From positions 1-6,976 of the forward strand of contig CATISE010000060.1 of assembly GCA_949538655.1 (NCBI GenBank): a stretch of DNA of 6,976 nucleotides, given 5' to 3'. Of the stretch, positions 1 through 5,534 are shown piece after piece (position 1 is the stretch's first letter; every line of letters begins with the position of its first letter). Position numbers and translations under genes: made by a program. This DNA is from Marine Group II euryarchaeote MED-G33 (GTDB taxonomy: Archaea; Thermoplasmatota; Poseidoniia; Poseidoniales; Thalassarchaeaceae). The notes under the pieces were generated by a model that ran no database searches, was not told where the DNA came from, and worked only from the letters and a program-made list of their open reading frames with translations.

Positions 1-120
1 ACTGATGCTTGCCTGCTGCATTCCAGATGACTTTCGTGCCATGTGCTTCGCGCTCCACGGCTCCAGGTCCTCCCTACGCCCAATGCGGAGGGGCCAGCAG
101 GCCGCAAACCGCTCGGGCAT
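1..120 (-). CDS. Partial hypothetical protein, N-terminal 40 residues, runs off the left edge
   Basis: An open minus-strand frame starts at ATG (118-120) and continues without a stop to base 1, giving 40 residues that begin MPERFAACWPLRIGRREDLE. An in-frame TGA lies seven codons upstream, so this ATG is the only start visible in the frame. GC is about 62% here, clearly higher than in the neighbouring symporter, and most third codon positions are G or C. The gene lies 44 bases downstream of the symporter stop on the same strand, so it could be the third gene of that unit or have its own promoter. No good ribosome binding site is seen; a TATA-like stretch at 131-135 is too close to the ATG to drive a transcript that includes it. 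The product is not recognised. The start LRIGRREDL is faintly like the first strand and helix of GNAT acetyltransferases, which is far too weak to name it. Two other frames are partly open here, so even the frame is uncertain. Confidence 0.4.
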   Translation of the reverse strand, partial: MPERFAACWPLRIGRREDLEPWSAKHMARKSSGMQQASIS

Positions 121-164
121 CGCGACAGCGTATAAGCCTCAAGGAACAAAACAGGATTTCTGCC

Positions 165-2315
165 TCAAACTCGGCCATCTAAGAATTCATCAAATGGAAT
201 GATTGTATGACTCATGGTTTTCATTTCAATGATATACTCTACCTCTTCGCCATCATCTGTGTGTTCACAATTCTGGCCGCCACCCATTTCAACATCGACA
301 GTAATGTCAAGTTTGTAGTCGCCAAGCCCCACACCACCCACATCCAGTTTGTCTTCTATTTCTGATTCGCTATATCCTGAAACAAAATCAGCCCAATAGT
401 CTCCATCTTCAATCCAGATTTCATTCATATTATCAATCCAGTATTCATCATACCATTTGACGATAACATCTAACCCAATCCATTCATCATTTGTTTGTGA
501 GTCGGATCCATTGAATTCACCACGCGCAACTGCCCCAGTAATCGTATCTGGCTCAGGATCCCCACTTGACAGCACGCCGCAACCCAAACCGCTGCTGGTT
601 TCATCCTCAGAAAATAGGAGAGTAACCCAGACACCCACCACATTGTCACCATTTGGCCATGATTCGATTGAATCAGTATTGAATTCAAGTGTCAATGTTT
701 CTCCATCGGCAACGTACTCCGTACCTTGAGCCAATGTCTGTCTCTGTTCTTCTATAATCACAACATAATCACCAACACCTCCGGATGAATTACTTGGCGC
801 CGTAACGAGATAGGTCACTTCAAATGCACAGAATGAAACAATAATCGTGGCTGAAATCGCACCCATTTTCTTTAGATCAGGCACAGCATATCTTCCAAAT
901 GGGGATACATCCGGTGTGCGTGTTTGATTCATCACGAAGTGAACGATGAAGGCCGCACCCATGCCCGGTACTGAAGGGAAGATTCCATCTGCCCCACTGA
1001 ATCCAACAATGCTCCAACCGATGACACCGACAAATGCCGCCACCATCATGGCCAGTGAATGGTTCGTATCGGGTGTGTACCCCATCCATCGGATGATGAG
1101 TAGGGGGACGAAAATTCCACCAAGCCCATACACAGCGAGGACAACGAGTGTGAATACAGAATCCCCACCAGGGATGTAGAGACCTCCAATCGAAATCATC
1201 GTGGCAAATGCCGCAACGACCAATGTGACCTTCTTCGTGGTCTTGTGATCTTCTCTCCATTCCGGTTTGATATCGTCGGTAATCGCAGCCGTGCAAGCGA
1301 GAACCTGACTGTCCGCGGTAGACATGGTCGCTGCAAAAATTGAAGCGAGAATCATACCGACCCCAATGGCCGGCATTGTTTCCATTGCCATCATAGGCAG
1401 ACTCAATTCAGCATCAAAATCTGCTGCACTGAACAACACACGACTAGCCAATCCAATGATGGTCATCAGAATGACGAATGGTGTTTGCCAAACGAAGAAC
1501 CAAATCATCGCTTGTTTGCGATCCTTATCGGAACCCAAAGTCATGACTCTGGAAACAACTTGTGGTTGCCCGGCAACAGCCAACCCACCAAGGAAGAACG
1601 CTAGAGCCCACATCGAGACTCCAAATCTCAAATCGGGTGGCATCAAATTAGTCAACGCCGGACTCTGTGCCTCCAAACCGGAGTGCAGACCACTAAATCC
1701 ACCGACTTCACCGATGGCAATCCAGCACAGAATTCCAGATCCGACGATCATGACACACGATTGAACTGCATCTGTCCAAATGGACGCACGAATTCCACCC
1801 GCGTAACAGTAAGCGACTACGAGGACAAAACCGATCAAGATTCCAACCATCTCCGGCCAACCCAACATGACCAGTAACGCCTTGCCTCCCGCAGTTAGTT
1901 GCGCAGCAGCATAGATGCTGAGGAAGAGTACAGAGAGGACTGCAGCCAATTTCGCTTCGGGCGCGCCAGCCTTTTCCGCGACCAGTGAGGACAGCGAACG
2001 AACCCCTCTTTCATGTCCTTCCTTCTGGATAAATTTGTACAACCAGGCCCATGCCAAGACCTGTCCAAGTGTGGATAGAATTGCCATCCAAAAGACATTG
2101 TAACCCATCATAAAGGTAAACCCAATCGCTCCAATGAACATGTACCCTGAATTCCAAGTACTGACCGCGGAGAGCGCAGCGAGTGCAGGATGCATCCCTC
2201 GCCCTGCAACCAGATAATCATCGGTAGTATCTTCCTTCACAAACATCGAGGCCAATCCGACGCCTGCGAAAATACACATGAAGAATAGGAAAGAAAGTAG
2301 GAGGGCAATATCCAT
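165..2315 (-). CDS. Sodium/solute symporter (SSS family, PutP-like) with acidic C-terminal extracellular domain
   Basis: This 716-residue membrane protein belongs to the solute:sodium symporter family, which uses the sodium gradient to import small solutes such as proline. Family marks are the GGIRASIWTDAVQ segment at residues 173-185 and ATMSTADSQVL near 329-339, which aligns with PutP helix 9; its Ser332-Thr333 match PutP Na+ ligands Ser340-Thr341. I count about 14 hydrophobic helices: the usual 13 up to residue 463 plus one more at about 485-506. The remaining 210 residues (507-716) are hydrophilic, rich in Asp, Glu and Gly, probably beta-rich, with two cysteines (579, 683). PutP proteins are near 500 residues, so this tail is an addition. 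If the N-terminus is outside, as in PutP, the extra helix puts the tail outside. The second of two adjacent ATGs is chosen because the GGTGAT ribosome binding site abuts the first (2316-2318). The substrate cannot be read from sequence; proline or another small carboxylate is plausible. Confidence 0.9.
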   Translation of the reverse strand: MDIALLLSFLFFMCIFAGVGLASMFVKEDTTDDYLVAGRGMHPALAALSAVSTWNSGYMFIGAIGFTFMMGYNVFWMAILSTLGQVLAWAWLYKFIQKEGHERGVRSLSSLVAEKAGAPEAKLAAVLSVLFLSIYAAAQLTAGGKALLVMLGWPEMVGILIGFVLVVAYCYAGGIRASIWTDAVQSCVMIVGSGILCWIAIGEVGGFSGLHSGLEAQSPALTNLMPPDLRFGVSMWALAFFLGGLAVAGQPQVVSRVMTLGSDKDRKQAMIWFFVWQTPFVILMTIIGLASRVLFSAADFDAELSLPMMAMETMPAIGVGMILASIFAATMSTADSQVLACTAAITDDIKPEWREDHKTTKKVTLVVAAFATMISIGGLYIPGGDSVFTLVVLAVYGLGGIFVPLLIIRWMGYTPDTNHSLAMMVAAFVGVIGWSIVGFSGADGIFPSVPGMGAAFIVHFVMNQTRTPDVSPFGRYAVPDLKKMGAISATIIVSFCAFEVTYLVTAPSNSSGGVGDYVVIIEEQRQTLAQGTEYVADGETLTLEFNTDSIESWPNGDNVVGVWVTLLFSEDETSSGLGCGVLSSGDPEPDTITGAVARGEFNGSDSQTNDEWIGLDVIVKWYDEYWIDNMNEIWIEDGDYWADFVSGYSESEIEDKLDVGGVGLGDYKLDITVDVEMGGGQNCEHTDDGEEVEYIIEMKTMSHTIIPFDEFLDGRV

Positions 2316-2318
2316 CAT

Positions 2319-2326
2319 ATCACCTC
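2319..2326 (-). promoter_or_regulatory. Ribosome binding site of the symporter, overlapping the hydro-lyase stop
   Basis: On the minus strand GAGGTGAT is a strong match to the archaeal anti-Shine-Dalgarno sequence. It overlaps the TGA stop of the upstream gene (2325-2327) and directly abuts the first ATG (2316-2318), leaving better spacing for the second ATG at 2313-2315. The arrangement suits translation of the symporter by ribosomes finishing the hydro-lyase. Confidence 0.8.
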
Positions 2327-4310
2327 AATTGAATAAGCCCGGTTTCCAGGCTGTTATTTTTCCTGTAAACGCCGATGCCATTACAGTAAGTGGACTGGCA
2401 AGATACAGTTTTCCAGGCCCAGATCGCCCTTGGAAATTTCGATTGATTGCAGACACCGTCACTTGTTCAGCATCATCACTGACCCCTGGGCCTGCACCAA
2501 TACAAGCGCCACACCCCGGATCAATCAATTTGACACCAGCCTCGGCAAACATTGCAGTCCAACCGTTTCGCTCTGAGAGTTCCTTCACAGTTTTCGAACC
2601 AAATTGGATGTAACATTCAACTCCATCTGCGACTGTAAGTCCTGCATCTAAAGCGGCCCTTGTCACCATTGCATAGTATGCAAAGTCATCATCCTTCCCA
2701 GCTGTACAAGACCCTGCATAGGCGATATCGATCTCAACATCACCGAGTTCGTCGATGTATGCACCATTGGTTGGATCAGAGGGGACGCCCTCGTCTGGGT
2801 TTCCTGGGTGCGCGACCATGGGACGGATTTCATCGAGATTGATGGCATGCACACCCCCATCGTAGTGAGCATCAGCATCAGGATAGACAAAGGCGGAGCG
2901 AATCTCATCTTCGGTCAAACCATCACGACGCTCCAACAACCAATCGATGGTCAACTGATCTGGGTCGCAAATACCAGTCTTTGCACTGCATTCGGTAGCC
3001 ATGTTACACAGAGTCGCTCTCTCATCCATTGAAATCGAGGCCAAACCAGGGCCACCAAATTCCATCGAGCGATCGAGAGTATCGGAATGTTTTGCATAGT
3101 GCCACAAAATGTGTAGAATCACATCCTTTGCAGTGCATCCTGGATTGAGGGTTCCAGTGAGTTCGAATCGAATGCTCTCGGGAACTTTGACGAATGCGAA
3201 TTGGTTGTAGACAAGATTGGCGTATTCCGTTGAACCAACACCGTAAGTCAGTGCATTCGACGCACCACCCATACAGGTGTGACTGTCAGTCGCTTGGATG
3301 AAATCACCGACGTCAATGAATTCCTCTCTTGCAACTTGGTGACAGATTCCGGGACTCACTCCATCTTTTGCGGAGTAATCTCGGACCCCGGTATGTTGCT
3401 GGAATGCCACCTGTAAATCCCTCAGCGTCTGGATTTTATCAGCGAAGGGGCCGAACCTCGGTACCCCGGTTGCATACAACAAGTGATCCTCAAACACAGC
3501 AAATTTTGGAGGATTGGGTAACGTGTAATCATCACCATATTCCGCAGCCAAGAAGTTGTGAACTTGAGCGGTTGTAAATTCATGACTGTACCCACCATCC
3601 ACGGATGCAAGCACAGCGTCTCCAGGGGAGACATAGCAAGCATCACCGTTGCGCCCAATCAATTTGTTCGCAACTATTTTTTCAGCCATCGTCATGCCTC
3701 TCGCCTCAGTAGATACCGCCGGCAAGTCAATTTCATCCGCCTTGAGTTTCTTAGCGAATGGCAAGATTCCACCGTTCTCTAGAATCAATTTTGTCACAGG
3801 ATCATATTGATTGGTGAATTCGGAAAGGGCTACTGTTTCCCCATTTTGCAAACGTTCAAGCATTTGGTGATCCCCCATAACCTGTCCAAGATTGATATTG
3901 TTTCTTTCATGGATGGGTGCAAAGGATGCTGCGATGATAATCCGTATCCCAGACCACCGTTCACATTGCGGGGCTGTCTCCCGACTACTTCCCGTACCTT
4001 TCCGATGTCCACTGACGATGACCTCGAAACCTCCATTCTTGAGGGCACCTTGCTCAAACACTCGTTCTCCATCATGCAATAACCCAGCATATGCGTTTTC
4101 AGCAATGGCGGCTGGCTCATGATCAAAACAAACCCAAGCAGGCGTCATCACATCGGTATTGATGTCATCGAGAAGATCGTCGATGGTCAAATCTTCCATC
4201 CTTAGGTTCAAACCATTGTACAATTGCTCTTTGATGAGACCCAAATCCTTGGTCAAAAAGAGAACCCGTTTCTCAGGATTGAGTGCGATTGATTCCGGGG
4301 GCCAGGACAT
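2325..4310 (-). CDS. Aconitase-superfamily hydro-lyase with N-terminal swivel domain (isopropylmalate/homoaconitate dehydratase-like)
   Basis: This 661-residue cytosolic [4Fe-4S] enzyme should interconvert a hydroxy-acid and its isomer by dehydration and rehydration. The swivel domain, usually a separate small subunit or C-terminal, comes first (about 55-160): INTD at 60-63, then GSSRETAP with Ser108, Ser109 and Arg110, the active-site serine-arginine loop. The catalytic large-subunit domains follow from about 205 (MTMAEKI): GICHQ (His324), TDSHTC (342-346), cluster cysteines Cys535 (GSCTAG), Cys600 and Cys603 (GCGACIG), and RNFQGRSG near 629. All catalytic features are present, so it is probably active. 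AcnB has the same order but with an extra N-terminal HEAT domain, absent here. The swivel substrate loop reads AWVCFD (68-73), unlike the YLRM or YLRT of isopropylmalate and homoaconitate enzymes, so the substrate is open. The start at 4308-4310 is chosen because AGGTGAG lies 9 bases upstream; the frame stays open for 74 more codons through AT-rich promoter DNA. The symporter follows within 9 bases. Confidence 0.88.
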   Translation of the reverse strand: MSWPPESIALNPEKRVLFLTKDLGLIKEQLYNGLNLRMEDLTIDDLLDDINTDVMTPAWVCFDHEPAAIAENAYAGLLHDGERVFEQGALKNGGFEVIVSGHRKGTGSSRETAPQCERWSGIRIIIAASFAPIHERNNINLGQVMGDHQMLERLQNGETVALSEFTNQYDPVTKLILENGGILPFAKKLKADEIDLPAVSTEARGMTMAEKIVANKLIGRNGDACYVSPGDAVLASVDGGYSHEFTTAQVHNFLAAEYGDDYTLPNPPKFAVFEDHLLYATGVPRFGPFADKIQTLRDLQVAFQQHTGVRDYSAKDGVSPGICHQVAREEFIDVGDFIQATDSHTCMGGASNALTYGVGSTEYANLVYNQFAFVKVPESIRFELTGTLNPGCTAKDVILHILWHYAKHSDTLDRSMEFGGPGLASISMDERATLCNMATECSAKTGICDPDQLTIDWLLERRDGLTEDEIRSAFVYPDADAHYDGGVHAINLDEIRPMVAHPGNPDEGVPSDPTNGAYIDELGDVEIDIAYAGSCTAGKDDDFAYYAMVTRAALDAGLTVADGVECYIQFGSKTVKELSERNGWTAMFAEAGVKLIDPGCGACIGAGPGVSDDAEQVTVSAINRNFQGRSGPGKLYLASPLTVMASAFTGKITAWKPGLFN

Positions 4311-4319
4311 GGACACAAA

Positions 4320-4326
4320 CTCACCT
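4320..4326 (-). promoter_or_regulatory. Ribosome binding site of the hydro-lyase
   Basis: AGGTGAG on the minus strand lies 9 bases before the ATG at 4308-4310. It decides this start over ATG codons further upstream in the same open frame, which have no such site and would add a basic, hydrophobic stretch with no family match. Confidence 0.65.
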
Positions 4327-4343
4327 AGATTTCTCCAATGGCC

Positions 4344-4399
4344 GCGCCTATATGACGGTTCGGAAACAACAAGATTCCCGCTTGGGCGCAAACACCGTC
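4344..4399 (-). other. Possible folded 5' leader of the hydro-lyase mRNA
   Basis: If transcription starts near 4427, the hydro-lyase message has a leader of roughly 115 bases. Within it, minus-strand GACGGT (4394-4399) can pair with ACCGTC (4354-4359), enclosing a CGGGAA/TTTCCG stem. GCGCC (4385-4389) lies inside that outer loop but can pair with GGCGC (4344-4348) beyond it, giving a possible pseudoknot. The stems are only 5-6 base pairs and could be chance. No known riboswitch class is recognised. Confidence 0.25.
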
Positions 4400-4415
4400 T
4401 CCACCTACGGTGGAG
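4399..4415 (-). repeat. Perfect 7-bp inverted repeat with 3-base loop in the hydro-lyase leader
   Basis: CTCCACC (4399-4405) and GGTGGAG (4409-4415) are perfect inverse complements around a 3-base centre. It lies just downstream of the predicted start of transcription for the leftward unit, so it could act as an operator in DNA or a hairpin at the 5' end of the mRNA. It is not followed by a T-run, so it does not look like a terminator. Confidence 0.45.
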
Positions 4416-4430
4416 GGTAAGAAGGGTAAG
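4414..4430 (-). repeat. Two 8-base direct repeats, 9-base period
   Basis: AGGGTAAG on the plus strand occurs at 4414-4421 and again at 4423-4430. The pair overlaps the predicted transcription start of the leftward unit and touches the adjacent inverted repeat, so it may be part of a regulator binding site. It is short enough to be incidental. Confidence 0.35.
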
Positions 4431-4447
4431 CACATGAAGAAAAATCG

Positions 4448-4459
4448 CTAAATTATACC
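4448..4459 (-). promoter_or_regulatory. Probable TATA promoter of the hydro-lyase/symporter unit
   Basis: The minus strand reads GGTATAATTTAG, preceded by an A-run that could serve as the TFB recognition element. The usual archaeal distance of about 25 bases puts the start near 4427. Other AT-rich stretches in 4470-4500 and a CATATA at 4349-4354 are weaker alternatives; the latter would give a leader of only about 16 bases. Confidence 0.45.
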
Positions 4460-4533
4460 ATTTTTTTGATAAAAAGCAACCCAAATATGGATAAATTTCC
4501 AATGCGAAGTAGTAGATATATGAACCCATCAAA

Positions 4534-4541
4534 TTTAAATA
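4534..4541 (+). promoter_or_regulatory. TATA box of the TFB gene
   Basis: TTTAAATA is a good archaeal TATA box, preceded by an A-rich start of the TFB recognition element (ATCAAA). A start about 25 bases downstream would fall near 4562-4567, giving a leader of about 40 bases before the ATG at 4605. It lies about 80 bases from the opposing predicted box, so the two units have separate, divergent promoters. Confidence 0.6.
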
Positions 4542-4565
4542 CTATCCACTTTCGGAATTATATCA

Positions 4566-4590
4566 CTTCCTCTAGATTTAATCGAGGAAG
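4566..4590 (+). repeat. Inverted repeat in the TFB leader, next to the ribosome binding site
   Basis: CTTCCTC (4566-4572) is the perfect inverse complement of GAGGAAG (4584-4590). Between them GATT (4575-4578) and AATC (4580-4583) also pair around a single T. Together they make a long imperfect palindrome spanning the predicted transcription start. In RNA its 3' arm ends at the base where the GAGGGG ribosome binding site begins. It may be an operator or a leader hairpin that limits translation. Confidence 0.45.
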
Positions 4591-4595
4591 AGGGG
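4590..4595 (+). promoter_or_regulatory. Ribosome binding site of the TFB gene
   Basis: GAGGGG lies 9 bases before the ATG at 4605-4607, within a purine-rich run that also contains GAGG at 4584-4587. It supports the chosen TFB start. Confidence 0.5.
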
Positions 4596-4604
4596 ACTGT
4601 AAAA

Positions 4605-5534
4605 ATGGCTGATGACACACAAGTAGAGGACACCGTAAAGTGTCCAGAATGCAATTCAAGAAAACTTGACCGCGACGAAACTCGTGGCGAAATTGTCTGC
4701 AAAGATTGTGGACTTGTCCTCGAAGACAATGTTATCGATCAAGGTGCAGAATGGCGTGTATTCAGTCCCGAACAAGGTGACCAGCGCGCGCGCACAGGTG
4801 CACCGATGACGGTAATGCTGCACGACAAAGGTCTCAGCACAGATATCGATTGGCAGAACAAAGATTACTCTGGCAAGACAATCAACAGTCGCTATCGAAG
4901 TCAATTTTACCGCATGCGGAAGTGGCAGAAGCGCAGCCGTGTAAGCAACGCAACCGAGCGCAACCTCGCCATGGCACTCGCCGAACTAGATCGTATGGCA
5001 AGCCGCTTGGAACTACCAAAGACAGTTCGAGAATCTGCCGCTGTCAATTACAAGAAGGCAGTCGAGAAGCGTTTGATTCGAGGCCGATCAATCGAAGGTG
5101 TTGCAGCTGCAAGTCTCTACGCTGCTTGCCGACAGTGTGGCGTTCCTCGAACTCTAGACGAGATTGGCCAAGCCAGCCGAACAGGTCGTAAAGAAATCGG
5201 CCGTACATATCGCTTCATGGTTCGTGAGTTGAAGATGAAGATCATGCCAACCGGTCCAGAAGATTACATCTCACGATTCTGCTCGGGTCTTGGATTGGAT
5301 GCAGAGGTTGAAGCCAAGGCATACGAATTGATCAAGGCCGCTCAAGAAAAGGAATTGACCAGCGGCCGTGGACCTACGGGTATCGCAGCATCGATTATCT
5401 ACATCGCAAGCGTTCTTTGTGGCAAACGCCGCACACAGCGTGAAGTTGCTGAAGTTGCAGGTGTAACCGAAGTAACCATTCGAAACCGATACAAGGAACT
5501 CATCCAGAACCTCAATATCGAACTCGACATCTGA
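4605..5534 (+). CDS. tfb: Transcription initiation factor B (archaeal TFIIB homologue)
   Basis: TFB binds the TATA-binding protein and promoter DNA and recruits archaeal RNA polymerase to set the start site. All expected parts are in this 309-residue protein. An N-terminal zinc ribbon has Cys13, Cys16, Cys32 and Cys35. A linker at about 48-85 corresponds to the B-finger (reader) region that enters the polymerase cleft. Two cyclin-fold repeats occupy about 110-200 and 204-300. The second ends in a helix-turn-helix, TQREVAEVAGVTEVTIRNRY (277-296), that contacts the BRE next to the TATA box. Length is normal for the family, near 300. The start has a ribosome binding site and places the zinc ribbon 12 residues in. 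The gene has its own TATA box and leader palindrome. Its stop codon overlaps the start of the next gene by one base (TGATG). Archaea often carry several TFB copies; whether this is the housekeeping one cannot be told here. Confidence 0.97.
   Translation: MADDTQVEDTVKCPECNSRKLDRDETRGEIVCKDCGLVLEDNVIDQGAEWRVFSPEQGDQRARTGAPMTVMLHDKGLSTDIDWQNKDYSGKTINSRYRSQFYRMRKWQKRSRVSNATERNLAMALAELDRMASRLELPKTVRESAAVNYKKAVEKRLIRGRSIEGVAAASLYAACRQCGVPRTLDEIGQASRTGRKEIGRTYRFMVRELKMKIMPTGPEDYISRFCSGLGLDAEVEAKAYELIKAAQEKELTSGRGPTGIAASIIYIASVLCGKRRTQREVAEVAGVTEVTIRNRYKELIQNLNIELDI

Noticed and set aside
1..120. GC-rich stretch as a tRNA or other structured RNA
   Set aside because: It has local hairpins and a GCCCGAGCGG reminiscent of a tRNA D-arm, but no T-loop, acceptor pairing or anticodon arm fits, and no SRP or RNase P signature was seen.
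121..164. Transcription terminator after the symporter
   Set aside because: The minus strand has only a short interrupted T-run (TTTTGTT) and no hairpin, so a terminator cannot be supported.
5..202. Plus-strand open frame of 65 codons at the left end
   Set aside because: It overlaps the end of the symporter gene antisense, has no ribosome binding site, and its composition is that of an antisense shadow of the minus-strand partial frame.
1324..1764. Long plus-strand open frame antisense to the symporter (146 codons)
   Set aside because: It lies wholly inside a well-supported gene and has no family features; such frames are common opposite membrane-protein genes.
4350..4385. Possible tRNA T-loop-like GGTTCGGAAAC in the divergent intergenic region
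   Set aside because: The loop does not follow the T-arm pattern, and no acceptor or anticodon arms surround it.
4311..4532. A 74-residue hydrophobic and basic N-terminal extension of the hydro-lyase that could be read as a membrane anchor
   Set aside because: It translates AT-rich promoter DNA and the predicted leader, has no family match, and the internal ATG at 4308-4310 has a good ribosome binding site and begins where the family similarity begins.
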